This document shows positions 12,192 through 23,893 of a stretch of 64,000 nt of DNA, in pieces. Numbering within the stretch: the stretch's first letter is position 1; the number at the start of each line of letters is the position of its first letter. The stretch lies in contig CP137683.1 in assembly GCA_037976565.1 (NCBI GenBank), forward strand, positions 14,961,699-15,025,698, given 5' to 3'. The translations under genes were made by a program, and so were the position numbers. The notes beneath the pieces are model-generated. The model was given only the letters and a program-made list of their open reading frames with translations, did not search any database and was not told where the DNA came from. The DNA is from Mesocentrotus franciscanus (Eukaryota; Echinodermata; Echinoidea; Camarodonta; Strongylocentrotidae).

Positions 12192-15100
12192 TCAAGTGAT
12201 GAGCTGATCTTGATCCGAGGACTGTCCCATCACGTAGTCGTGCGATGGTAGCTCGGTTCTTGTGATCGCAGGGGCCCCCAACGGCTGGCTGTAACTGGGC
12301 GGGGCTTGGGGTTGGGCCATGGTAGGGGGTGCCATTTGAACGCCTGGTGGTGGTGGTGGTGGTGGTGTTGGTCCCATGGGATTGGGGTGCATGGGTGCAC
12401 CAGGAGGGGGATGGGTTGGCCTATAGCCATAGGGAGAGACTGGATGCTCCACATGGCCGTTTTCATTCATCGGATGGGGAGCATCTGAGAAATTGAAAAT
12501 ATTTTGTCATACATTATGGATCTGGCTAGAATAGATAAATGAATTGATAGACATTATTTTGCAATAATGGGAAATACAACAGTAGTGATGAAATTTGACC
12601 CTTTTTTATCTGTTAGATAAAGAAATGTCATCATTGAAATTGGCTGTACATGATTATCCTAAATTCTTCATTAAGCGGTCATGTATCCATAAAAATCAAA
12701 CAAACGTTGGACAATTTGACACAGTCATGACATGGACATTTGCACATCCTTTAAAAAAAAAGTTTTTTGTACACACTCACAAACATGTTACATTAATGTT
12801 GTTGGTAAACAGTAAGCCTTTGAGTTTATTGTAGTGAACCTTGCTGCTTCAAGTGACTCCACAAAACACAAAAAGGTAACTACGAATGTGCAGCCCCTTC
12901 AAAATCCAATCTGAAAATTATTACCTTAACTATACACTAACTTAACAAATAGAAAAGATTTCAGTCCAAAGAAGGCACCTGGAAATGTATGAAAATGTAA
13001 TAAGTTCTCTTTTTTTGGCAAAACCAGTCTGACATACCTTCACTCCACACACAGAAAAGAAAAGTGCCCCTAAGGATGTCCTCACATCAATTTTAGTCGA
13101 AAAGGCATCTGATTAATATGAGAAAACCTTTCACACATGTTTTATACTTACAGGGTTGGAACATCTCAGCAGGATGCTGCGGGAACCCACTCCCCGGTGG
13201 TGGTGGTGGCCCCCTAGGGACTGCTGCCCCACCCCTAACGGCGGGCTGCCTGGTGACCTCGGGCACCCCAAGGTACGCCGGTTCCCTGCTCTGCCTGCTA
13301 CCTTGCTGCATCATCTGCTGCACCAGGTACTGACGGAACATGTCCAGGAGTTCGTCCTGCCTTGAGCGTTGCTCGCGTTTGAACGTCAGGTAGGACACCT
13401 CGCCGTGGATGTCAGTGTCACGGTCGACCGTTGTAAGGCAACGAGAGATCTGGAGATGAGACAGTATCAAAATATTTTAAAATGTGTCTGGGAATTGTAA
13501 TCCACAGGGGACCAAGCACCTAAAAATTATTTTCTTGCCAAATATCACTAGTGCTGGACCTTTAACCCATGACCTTCAGACGTTCAGTCAAGTGCTTGAG
13601 GAAAGACAAAACAATATTAAACTATTTCAAAATGGTTCTGAGAATTGTCATTGCAAAGAGACGAATTATCACAAAACATTAGCTCTGGATGTAAGGAGTT
13701 CTATGTCACTATATGAGCTTCAAATCCTTCTTCTAAAAAGATATTTCTGCAAAAAAATTATAGAGACAAGTTTAGACCAACATTCATGTGCAGTTCCATA
13801 TACCTATTTCTGTATGCAGTGCATGTGATATTAAGGAAGATTGTGTCATTTTCTGTTTACTGTGATCATTCCACACCCTGACAATATACATGTGAATCAA
13901 TTCCTCTTACATAATCAACCTTTCCTACTTGCTTTCAGACAATTTATTTCACAATGCAATCATATCATGACCAGTACTCAACTTGGTCTTAAAATCCATT
14001 CCTTACAGGAGCAGGTTGTCTCTGTATTTAAAGGTACTAATCACCTAAATAATTTGTGTACAGCTGGTATGTATAAAATCAACCCCAAAAAAAACTTTGC
14101 CTTGCATTCTGTAGGTAAACAGATAAGGAGTAGGATGAAAATAAAGGACAAAATAAGACCCTGTATATACGGTTCCGTGCGTGCCGTTCTTTGCAAGTGC
14201 GTACGTGTGTGCGTACTCATCTACTCAACAAGACATTTTACTGCTGACTGAGAGTGTATTTACACTGAAATTTCTCTTTGTAGAAATAATATTTGAAGCT
14301 TATTTTGTTAAATACAGTTTAGCAACATGGAACCCCGTACAATCTTACATCAAGAGCAAAAGGCGTTTGGTGATTGGTACACTTTAAGATCGGAACATGA
14401 GAATTCAGTAGTCAATGGCTTAAAGAGGCATAGTAGTGGGCTCTCATGAGGAATTTGACACCATTCAGGGTGTTACCCAATAACTGGTGTTGTCAATCAC
14501 CAGGATTAACCTTCAGGTTTATGACCAACAGACCTGATGCAATGCTCTGCCTTTTCCACTATTAAAACGCCCCATATGGGAAAGTCATTATCTTACATTT
14601 CCCTCAACTGAAGACTCTCTGAGAGACTGGGGAGTATTTCTTGATGGGACTACGGGTTTGCTGTGTGCGAGGCTTGTACACCCATTGATGGTATTTCCAC
14701 CAAGTCTGGTGTCAGCCAAATATGACCTACTACACATGGAAACTGATGACCCACTCCCTTTAAAGATAAAGTTGAGTTCTGGTCATGCAATTGCATTGTG
14801 AAAGAAACAGTGTGGAATCGATCAGAAATAGTTGATCTTGTAGCATATAAGTATTGGTGTGTACTGCAAGGTTCTGGAGTCATCAAAAAGATAAGAAATT
14901 TGGCCCAGTCTTGGTAAAGTAACAAGCACTGTACACAGAAAGATATATATGGGACTACACAAACATGTGGCATGAAAATCGGACCTCATTTTTAAGCAGT
15001 TACTTGTCATATTTAGAATATGAAGGCATTTGAAGAGCCATGCTTTTCAGGCATCATTTTTTCTCTGATGTTCTTCCACACTTGCATAATAACAATGATA

Positions 15101-18100
15101 TTAAAAACACTCACTAATTATTTTTCACCTCTCTTCAGAACTCAACCATCTCTTTAAAGACGCACGTTCCCCGTATTCCAGAGGGCGTTCAAAATACGTA
15201 CGCGCTGGCGGACGGTGCTAACTGCCTATTGACACTAACAGAATACGGCTCTTACGCAGATGGCATGTTCCGATAACTACACTGGCGGGATTGTGCGTCT
15301 TTAAGACTAGGGGAACATGATAATTCAGTAGTCAACGGGTTACCATCTATTTGAAGACATAACTCACCCTGTAAGCTGGGCAGATGAAGATACAGCACGG
15401 CAGGCACATGAGGAACATACAGATACCTTCCGGCGAACAGGAATACATGCTGTTGAACTCGGTCGAGTTGGTCACAACAAAATTGGCATATGCACAGTTG
15501 TAAGTCGTATCAAAGATGCCATCTTGCCCCTGGTGGACAGTGCTGAACCAGCCTTTAAGAATGCTGTTGAAGTTGAACTGTACATTTAGAAAAAGACATA
15601 CATGTAGAAATCATGTGTCACTTATAGAATTGTTATGGGAGAACGTTTGTTTATATTTTTAATCTTTTGCATGTTTTTTAAACTGAAGTATGAATAAAGA
15701 ATGATGTTTAACTAAATTTAAGTGTTCCAGTTAGTAAATAGAATGAAAAACAATAATAAATTACAAAAAACACACACAAATCTACAGCAAATTTTTTGAG
15801 GTATAGAGGATGACCGTATATGGTTTGGCTTTTGTGCTGGTAAATAATTTGAGCTCAAACCAGATATCACACTGCAGTGGAACCTCATTACAACAATCTC
15901 ACTTGGACCAAGGAAATTACCAGCACTTTAATATCAGGGGCTTTTTCAGGGCTGAATACGATGGAATAAAGCAGAAAGAGGACCATCAAAATTACTCTAA
16001 AACTAAAAAACTTCTGTTGTTTAAACATATTTGTTGCTTACACCCAGTAAATAAAGATCGATTGATCGATCTGTAATTGGAAACAACTCAAACAAGTCAG
16101 AAAAAATCTTGGAACCAGCAGGATTTGAACCAAGATTGTTCAAAGATTGGTTCCAAGATTTTTCCGACTTGTTTCCAATTACAGATATTTAGTGTAAGCC
16201 ACAAATATGTTTTAACAATTGAAATTTCTCCCAGGAAGCATTACATTCATATAAATTTTTTTTTAAACATCTGTGCACATGAATGGTCTTAGATTCACCA
16301 AGCGTTTAACATTCATGTTTGGTTCATGCCCCAACTGAATCGCAATCGACACAACACTCATTTTTTGCAATTTGTGACAGTTCCTCACCATGGAAATAGC
16401 TGTCCCTTGTAAATTGCGAAAGTTTCATGTTGCCAAAGTTTTTAGTTTTACAATACGTCGTTACAAAAAAGTTTGATACATGATTATACTAATATCGTTT
16501 ATAATGAGGTTTCACAGAAATACCACTGTACGACATTAAGCTAAGCTGTGATTCTCTCTCGAGAACTTACCTCAAGGGCAAAGTTCCGACTATTAACAAT
16601 GTCCTCTCTTCCTCCATCAAAGATCTGTTGCATCTGACTCTGGATGACAGGATGTGACGTGTTGACCGTCACAATGATGTCACCTATAAAACATCAAACA
16701 ATCAACAAGACGCTATCATGAAAGGTCAAGTCAGGTCACATCGCTGACTAAGGCAGTAGCTGAACAGCTGAAAGTTCGGAGGTTAAAGTCTTTTTCTATT
16801 GAGAAAGAAGTTTAACTTTCAAGCATAACAGAGGAGATGGATATGTAGTGACTTGAACTTTGGCGATGTAAATATAACCATTTTGCCTGTACTGTATATA
16901 ACTCTAGCCAGCACAAATTTTCATTGTTAAATGTTAAGGCCTACAAACTTTCAAATGGCAATTTCTGTAGCACATATGTACATTCTACATGTATTTGCCA
17001 TCTAGTAATTACAACTCTATGTTAAGCAGCAACACTTGTTATAACTCTCCCAATCACTCGTCTGAGACTTTTAAGAGTAGCCTCTCCCCCCTCTCTCTCT
17101 CTCTCTCTCAAACAGATAGAGGCACTTACATTTCAAGATATAGCGGGTCCTTCCTGACTTGTGCCTTCTCTCCAACTTGACGTCAAAGACAAGAGGGCGT
17201 GTCAGCAATCTCTGAACAAGCTGATCGTACTGGGCCACTGTTGAAACTTTCAAAACTCTGTGAGAGCAATATAAACAATATTGTTGAAGAGTAACTGACT
17301 TGGTGACGAAATTTTCCATTTCAAAGTCATGACGAAGATAAGCAGAATCTTGACATGAAAATTAATGAAGATTGCATGCCCTGTTTGTAATATAGCATAC
17401 AATTATAGGTGGACATGAATGTCAGTTGGAATTGAGAAAAATAATAATGATAACCGTTTCTAATATAGCACCTTATCGACCGAAACGTCTGATGAAAAAT
17501 GAGTTTTCAAATTATTATAAAATATCTTCTTGTCTGTGACAGGGGTCTTCCAACACTTTGATCATATGAAATCTAATTCAAGACATAACATGTGTGCTTG
17601 TCACAATCTAAACCTTACAAAAATTAAAAATGGTTCCTCTCATGGAGAGCCTAATCCATACTTTTTGATCTACAATGACGTGGAGAGCATGAGGTATGGA
17701 AGAGGTAGTGTAAGGTGATGTAAATGTAAAGGGACCTGTTCACATTTGGGTCTTACCTTCCCATGGAATCTGGAAACCAGGCTTCGTGTGATTTGTCATG
17801 AGCACAGAGATTGACTCGTTCAGGTACGGGCCTTATCACAGGATGCCTTACACAATGCTGAACCTGAATTTGAAAAACAAATCAATAATTAAAAAAAAGA
17901 GACCCTTTAAGAACTATTAACTAGAATGATAAACAACACTAATACTATTCTTCTTGTAGACTATCACTGCAAATGGACTTCTACTGTTCTACATCTGCTT
18001 TGCTTCCCATCTTATTAACCAAATAAAACTCACATTATAGAGAAAGTGGTTAAAAACAAAATAATAGCAATAATTATAAAAAACAACAAGAAATATAAAT

Positions 18101-18412
18101 ATTTATACTAACAAAAACATCCAAAACAACAACAATAATACTCATAATATCAAAAACTATTTTTAATGACAATGATAAAAATAACAATGATGACAACAAT
18201 TACAACGATGAGCATATCTCCAATTTGGATATTTTTATGATTCTACTGAATGCTGCCCTGTACATGAAAAATATAGAACTTAGTGCTTTTGTTCTTAAAG
18301 AACTATTACATACCTGGAAATACGGTGGAGGGTTCTTGACAAAGTCCTCCACAAGAGTAACCCCTATCATGGGGAGTAGTTGTTGTGTGTTTATCATGAC
18401 ACTAGCTGTTCT
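12192..18412 (-). CDS. Unrecognised single-pass membrane protein with proline-rich tail, seven coding exons
   Basis: Coding exons on the minus strand, 5' to 3': 18412-18314, 17863-17757, 17257-17130, 16683-16571, 15577-15368, 13449-13152, 12484-12192. All junctions are AG/GT and every phase matches, giving about 410 residues from the ATG at 18397 (MINTQQLLPM). Residues 1-194 form a globular-looking region with two N-glycosylation sequons (NTS near 114, NST near 181). Residues 195-211 (ICMFLMCLPCCIFICPAY) are a short Cys-rich hydrophobic, probably membrane, segment. The tail (215-410) begins with a charged Gln-rich helix-like part and becomes proline-rich, with a seven-proline run and a PPSY motif near 375 of the WW-domain ligand type. 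No signal peptide is evident from this ATG, so a further 5' exon may be missing or the topology may be N-in. I do not recognise the family. Introns contain small TIR elements at 14758, 15152 and 16022. Confidence 0.85.
14758..14965. mobile_element. Half copy of the AGACCAGTT...TIR element family, intronic
   Basis: Matches the left half of the complete element at 26372-26768 (GTTCTGGTCATGC, TTGTGAAAGAAAC, ATCGATCAGAAA, GAAATTTGGCCCAGTCTTGG, CTGTACACAGAAAGAT). It ends where the full element continues, so it is a truncated copy. Confidence 0.8.
15152..15305. mobile_element. 154-bp MITE in an intron
   Basis: Begins CTTTAAAGACGCAC and ends GTGCGTCTTTAAG, forming TIRs of about 14 bp around a GC-richer core (CGTACGCGCTGGCGG). 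A similar AACATGA-AATTCAGTAGTCAA stretch occurs both just after it and near 14395, marking a short intronic duplication. Confidence 0.65.
16022..16213. mobile_element. Palindromic MITE of about 190 bp in an intron
   Basis: The left arm (TTAAACATATTTGTTGCTTACAC ... ATCTGTAATTGGAAACAA ... AATCTTGGAACC) is mirrored by the right arm ending GTGTAAGCCACAAATATGTTT. Arms are about 75 bp with few mismatches. Non-coding. Confidence 0.75.
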
Positions 18413-18889
18413 CTGCAGGAGAAAAATAGAGAGAAAAAAATCAATCATTTAATAAATTTGAGGTCAATTATATGTATGGTCATTTTTATAAAAACATGCT
18501 TTCTATGAGTATGATGGCTGTAATTTTTTCTTTGTCTTTCTGTGATAGCAAATACTCAAAATTCAAATTCTATGTTACTAGACCTACTACTACTAGTGTT
18601 AGATCCCTTGGCATTAACATGATTAACCCTTCATGTATTTATAACCTTTATAAGTAACTTAGTGACAGTCTTAGAGCCTACAACGGGCTATATCATAGTT
18701 CATACAATAAAATATTACATGCACACATAGCTGCATTACTATCCTGGCTGTGTATTGAAAACTGTTCTATTGATTCTCAACATTTTAAACACCACTGTAC
18801 AAAACTCAACAGAGTTCACTCAAAATCGGTACTTTAGTGACAATTGATAAAACCTAAATAGCAGTAAAATACAATCTTTTCAACTTACC
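18413..18889 (-). other. Upstream flank / possible first intron of the minus-strand gene
   Basis: The minus-strand sequence just upstream of exon 18412 is a strong polypyrimidine tract ending CTCCTGCAG. A consensus donor (CG|GTAAGTTG) lies at 18889/18888, so a non-coding first exon could end there. All three frames upstream of that donor are closed within about 60 bp, consistent with 5' UTR. This is inference. Confidence 0.3.
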
Positions 18890-19119
18890 GATGTTAGAAA
18901 GAATATTTTGAAAATTCAAATCGCGAGTCTGGTATTAAACTTGCCGATCAGCCACATCGTATTCATTGTGTGCATTGCCATTGGCATTAGTGTGTATTGT
19001 GTGTAATTGCTGCCTTTCAGCACGTAGTACAGCGCTAGAGGTCAATAGGCATTAGCATCGACTCTCTATGCTTTGCTGGCCTGTGGGGTGATTACATGTC
19101 GATTCTATTCTACGACTAC

Positions 19120-19235
19120 ATCATAGCTAGATCTAGAAAATCTAGATCTACATGTAGAATCTAGATCTACATGTAGATCTAATGTATGTTTCTAGTCTAG
19201 ACCTAGACATCTAGATCTAGGTCTAGGTTCTACTT
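19120..19235. repeat. Cluster of CTAG/ACATGTAGA palindromic repeats
   Basis: About ten occurrences of TCTAGATCT-type and ACATGTAGA-type units are packed into roughly 110 bp, many self-complementary. It could form hairpins. No matching second cluster was found. Confidence 0.6.
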
Positions 19236-19435
19236 GAAAATTGAAATGTGACTTTAAAAAAGTCTAAATGAAATCACAATTAGGGTCTACGTGATAATCG
19301 AAACAGCTAATCCTAGATAAGTGAAGCCCAAGCACGTAGAACTATTGCCATTGAGCCATGTACAATGAGTTTACGCGCTCTGATTGGCCGATACGCTCCA
19401 GCTGTTTCGATTTTTAAGTCAGAGAGGGCCTACTT

Positions 19436-20364
19436 AACTTAAGCGCGACTTAAGTAGGGTGTCTGATCGCGACCCAATGTTGTGTGCTAAAATCCTTCCC
19501 ATAGAGATTGCACGCAGCCCTATGCAGTCTACGTACATCGCGCGATCATGCAAAATTGGTCAATGTTTTTATCACCAAATCGAAATTCAAACTTAAATCG
19601 CTCGTGATCCTGAAGGTGAAACTCAATAAATGAGGTGTCATATGAAAGAGCAGGTTTTTCGCCATATTCCCCAAAGGGGCTCAATTCGGAATTCTAAAAA
19701 TATCTTGATCAAAACAGCGATTTAAACATCGTTTCCATCATAGCTCCGATCTTTGCCACTTTCCTGAACCGAGCCCCCCAGGCTTATGTAGGGCTAGACG
19801 TAAGGAAAATATCCCAGCACTTATTTTTCGCTGGCCCCAAGAGATCACAAGCGATTACAGTTTGAAAATACCCTTCCCCACATTTTTCGGTCAGCTAAGT
19901 AGGGAGGCAGGAGCTCCGCGCCGGCCGAACCCATGGTGATAGCGCGTAAAATCTGCACATGAATATGCATCGGACCGCGTGTATACAGACCCGGAAGTGG
20001 GTGCCCATTGAAAACAATGGATTACCGATCGCCTTGAGTTGCGCATCCAGTTTACAACACGTGCGCTTGCACGCGTATGTGTACGCTTGCATATTGTGCA
20101 ATTCAGTTGTGTTGCTATATTTAGCAAAACAACATAACTCTGCGTGTACGTCTTTTTTGTCGATTCTGACAAAAAAGAGGATGAATATTCTAGGGAATTG
20201 AAGGGGCTATAACTTTTGATAGAAACATTGGTGAGTCTTGAAATTTGAAATGTATTATTCTGAGTGAATAATTTTTTCAATTATCCAACCATAATGGTGA
20301 AAAACAATCCAAAAGGGAAAATTGAAAAATCGTCCAGACACCCTAACTTAAGCGCGACTTAAGT
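19436..20364. mobile_element. 889-bp TIR element between identical 20-bp direct repeats
   Basis: The body (19456-20344) starts AGGGTGTCTG and ends CAGACACCCT, a perfect 10-bp TIR. It is bracketed by two identical copies of AACTTAAGCGCGACTTAAGT (19436-19455 and 20345-20364). The repeat is itself partly palindromic around GCGC. No frame inside looks like a protein, so the element is probably non-autonomous. A 20-bp target duplication is far longer than in common cut-and-paste superfamilies, so either the family is unusual or the target sequence was already duplicated. Confidence 0.75.
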
Positions 20365-21527
20365 TCAATGGCAAAGTCAATACGAAATATTACGTCACAC
20401 CACAGAGATTTTGACATGACGTGCTTTAAACAGGTGATGCATTTCACACATACTACATAGGTGACGCACACATGAAGACTTAAGTAAGTCTTTAACTTAC
20501 GTGAAATACCGGGTACTTAACTTTTCAAGGACGCTGAAAAAATCATAACAAATAGAAGATTTGACTGGAATATCATAATTTTGGTATCGGAAAATACGGA
20601 AAATCACAAGCTAGCTCCTCGCACTAATGTCTTATAACAAAGAGCCTATGGGAGCCAGCGATAGCCAATCTAAAGTAAAGGGCCCATGTCGGCTCGGCTA
20701 GGCGCCAAATTACGAAAATGAGGCTGAGATCGGATGAACGTTCTGCGCATGCGCTAAATGTAAGCTAAAGTTCTACGTGCCAAGTGAAAGTGTATTCAAT
20801 GAAAACAAAATTTAAAAGGTATTCATGGCCTTTGGCTTTGTTTTGGTTTTGCACGCCTCAACACCTTGTCGTGACGCAGACGATCACCTGCAGTGCACTG
20901 TTGCACTCAGCACAGCAAACTCCCTAATAATTCCTACACAATTCTCAATATGTGGAAACGTGTAGACTAGGCCTACCGTAGTTAATTTCGAGCGTCATAC
21001 TCATACTCATAGGCATAGCCATAGCTATAGTAGAATTTAAAGCACATTATTGGTATTCAAACAGACATGATCCTTACAACCAAAGTACCTAATAATAACT
21101 CATGTAAAACTACAATACTCACCTATTGAAACCAGATGAAATTATTCTTGTAAGCAGAAAATTATCTTAAAATGTTAGTGAACGTCGGTTGTGTGCAGAG
21201 TCTTTATTTTGTCATGACGTCATGTTTAAGAGAACTCGACTCGTCATGCGGCATATCATGTCATTGCTTGTCTGTAGTTTGCAGACACAAACCTTTGTCA
21301 GATATTGACGAGAATGTCTGAACTATAGGAGACTATGCCGACTAAACGGTCTAGTGCACCCCATAGGCTCTGTATTTAAGCTGATATCTGACACAGCCAG
21401 AGAGTGACAGAGCTAGGCTCTGCTCAATAATTTATGAAATTGTGTTTAAGTGTCAATTTAGAGTCTGTACTTGTAGACTAGCTTGTCCGAATGACGTATT
21501 CAAATTCAGGGGAGGGGTAGGCTACTT
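20365..21527. other. Intergenic; includes a segment resembling 26.3-27.3 kb
   Basis: About 21285-21480 (ACACAAACC...GTCAG, AGGCTCTGTA, GACAGAGCTAGGCT, TAGAGTCTGTACTTGTAGAC) resembles 26313-26371 joined to 27238-27310, with a TIR element inserted in the latter copy. It may be a duplicated 5' flank of sulfotransferase paralogues. That is inference. Confidence 0.4.
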
Positions 21528-22170
21528 ATACGTGCCTTCACGGTTGTTTCATCGCAAAGCATGCCGGGACAGATTTCTAGTCCGGCAGTAGATTTTCACC
21601 TTCGTCGCGATCAGCTGTTCCATTGCCAATAACGGGATTTTTATCCTGTCGAATCAACATCATAATCTTGTACAGGATCCGTTATTCTGCAGTGAATTTC
21701 TTTCATTCCAGTATAACTTGTACGGTTAGAAACCAAAGTTTGTGATTATGTATTTTTATGACGATCCTTCAAAAAATAAAGCTGATAATACGAAGTAAAG
21801 TGGGCTAATGAGAGTGAGTTCCGCTGTATGAATTCATAGTCCCATATGTTCAAATGTGTGTGTGTGCAGTTTGCGTCGATGGTTTGCCTTATTAAACTGC
21901 TTAACATTCGTGTTTTAGGTTGAAGGATCGTCATAAATAATACATAATCACAGACTTTGGTTTATAAGCGTACAAATGATACTGGAATGAAAAAAATCAC
22001 TGCAGAATGACGGATCCTGTACAAGATTATGAAGCCATGTTGATTCGACAGGATAACAATCCCGTTGTTGGCAATGGAACAGCTGATCGCGGCGAAGCTG
22101 AAAATCTACTGCGTACTAGAATCTGTCCCGGCATGCTTTGCGATGAAACAACCGTGAAGGCACGTATTGA
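21528..22170. repeat. Large inverted repeat, arms about 240 bp, spacer about 150 bp
   Basis: The left arm (about 21528-21770) and right arm (about 21923-22165) are reverse complements over most of their length. Shared blocks include TGTTTCATCGCAAAGCATGC, TTGCCAATAACGGGA, TCTTGTACAGGATCCGT and GAAGGATCGTCATAAA. Small indels separate the arms, for example an extra GCCA in the right arm. Confidence 0.8.
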
Positions 22171-22231
22171 AGTCAAAGTCAAAGAAAAGGGAAAGGAAAT
22201 CAGATTCATACAAAAGAGTAACAAAACATAA
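22007..22231 (+). CDS. Possible short ORF or exon within the inverted repeat, function unknown
   Basis: A 74-codon frame starts MTDPVQDYEA in the right arm and ends Lys-rich outside it. Its composition is more protein-like than that of most frames nearby. However, the left-arm copy of the same sequence has lost the ATG (ATAACGG) and the frame, no upstream promoter or splice partner is visible, and no family is recognised. It could equally be chance or an old exon copied by a transposon. Confidence 0.2.
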   Translation: MTDPVQDYEAMLIRQDNNPVVGNGTADRGEAENLLRTRICPGMLCDETTVKARIEVKVKEKGKEIRFIQKSNKT

Positions 22232-22731
22232 CGGGTAAATAACTTAAATGAAGTATAAGGTACGGTGGATAGCAATTAGGTGTTTCGAGAGATGGTGAAG
22301 ATGAGATCGAGGCAATTATATAATGGAGGAATAGACGGCCGGGGACAGGCGACAGGCCTTTAGTAGCGCATGACCGATGACTCCCCGCTAACTCCCCATT
22401 ATGAGCAGTCATTGCACTCCCTTCCAAGCTCAGTGCCCAAAGATGGTCTTTCATAAAGATAATAGTTTTAATACGCGCCGGGCTGTACGCCAGTCTCGTC
22501 GGCTGCAGCCACCATTATAAATTCCCTCTTAGATATAAAGTTGAGTTCTACTGTGAGAGAACTCGAACAGTTTGAAAGCCATTGCATTTGAAAATGTTGA
22601 TTATGTAGTACTATATGTAATGTGTGAGGGTTTGGAATCACCAAAATTAGAATATATTTACTCAGTCTTGCTGAAAGTCACAAACACTATATATATGTCG
22701 ACATTCTCATACGTGTGACATGACAGTTTGG

Positions 22732-23270
22732 TTTAAAGATACTATGTCCCTTTTGCAGCCAACATCAAATTCTGTACAACTTTGCAGGAATTATGAATAA
22801 GTCATGTATGTCCTATCTGTGAAATTTAAACGTTAGCAGTGTCCTAATATTCAAATTATGCAAGGAAACCCGTTTACTTGCTAGACTTCACTGTCAGACA
22901 CTATTGAGTGACTGACTGGCTTTTTCATCTTTGGTAATAACATACATAAAATGAGCTGTAAAGGGTACATGAGCATTTGTCTACATCAATAACCCACTTC
23001 TTGTAATGGCCAAAATTAAACTGATTGAATCTTTGCGCAGCATAAAACGTACGACCATTCGGTACAATGGTCTGAAAATCAGACTATTACTTACTGGCTC
23101 TATAGCTCCTAAGTCGATTCGACAACTAATAGTCGTTATTTTCCCACTTAAAGACATTTTCAAGCTCCCCTTTTTTTAGGGAAGTTCTAAATTAGTATTG
23201 TCTTTCAAATGCCGTTGGAATTTAACCTTTTCATTTGTTTGGCCTGCAAATGGGACATAGTACCTTTAAA
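22732..23270. mobile_element. 540-bp TIR element, copy 1
   Basis: Starts TTTAAAGATACTATGTCCC and ends GGGACATAGTACCTTTAAA. An almost identical copy in the same orientation lies at 28874-29411. No transposase is seen; the frames it carries are conserved only because the copies are young. Confidence 0.85.
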
Positions 23271-23455
23271 TCTATCCACTCTTTCTCTTTATATTTTGAA
23301 TATCATTAGGGCATTTAATGATCAGCTAGCTATCCGGCCTTTTCAAGAGGCATATTCTCCTAAGTATGATATCAATTCAAAATGGCATAAATACACAAAA
23401 TGAGAAAATCATTAGTAGGCCTACTTTTCACCCTCTCGGAGCTAAAATTTATCTT

Positions 23456-23582
23456 TACTTAAACGTAGCACGAAACCCGAAGGATGCCGCGGTCTCCTTC
23501 TACCATTTATGTCATTATATTAGTCCACTGTTCTCTTACGAATGTTGGGATGCATTCTTCGTAGAAGTTCTCGCAAACAGAA
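23456..23582 (+). pseudogene. Orphan sulfotransferase exon 4
   Basis: This 127-bp segment has exactly the length and phase of exon 4 of the two sulfotransferase genes further right. It encodes the PAPS-binding block VARNPKDAAVSFYHLC followed by a Tyr-Glu-Cys-Trp region. Its 3' donor AGAA|GTAAGT is preserved. The acceptor is not: the two bases before the exon are TT instead of AG. No other sulfotransferase exon could be found between 18.9 and 31.9 kb. It is most likely the residue of a third copy. Confidence 0.75.
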
Positions 23583-23893
23583 GTAAGTCCTGTAAGTGGT
23601 AAATTGGAAAAGATGTTGTCTTTGATGTTAGTAAAACAACGTTATTGTCATAAAAAACTCAATCCATTGGTTAATGTCTGCGCAAGGCTGGCTGGGTTCT
23701 TGTAAACTTAAACGAGCGATTTACGCAAGCACCAGTGGTAAATGTTTTTCGCGCCAAATTTGAGTTTGTTAGGCCAAAGAACATAATTTTACCTAACATG
23801 AAAGATCGTTTTCAGAATAAGACCCCGTGTGTCCTCAGAATAAGACCTCTTGTGTCCTCGATCAGAATAAGACCCCTTGTGTCCTAAGAATAA
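23583..23893. repeat. Flank with three-copy minisatellite CAGAATAAGACCCCTTGTGTCCT
   Basis: At about 23813-23888 the unit CAGAATAAGACC...TGTGTCCT occurs three times, with spacing of 22 to 27 bp. The remainder, downstream of the orphan exon, shows nothing recognisable. Confidence 0.6.

Noticed and set aside
13484..14387. Plus-strand frames of 114-136 codons between coding exons of the membrane-protein gene
   Set aside because: They lie antisense within an intron, lack codon bias or family motifs, and one overlaps low-complexity sequence.
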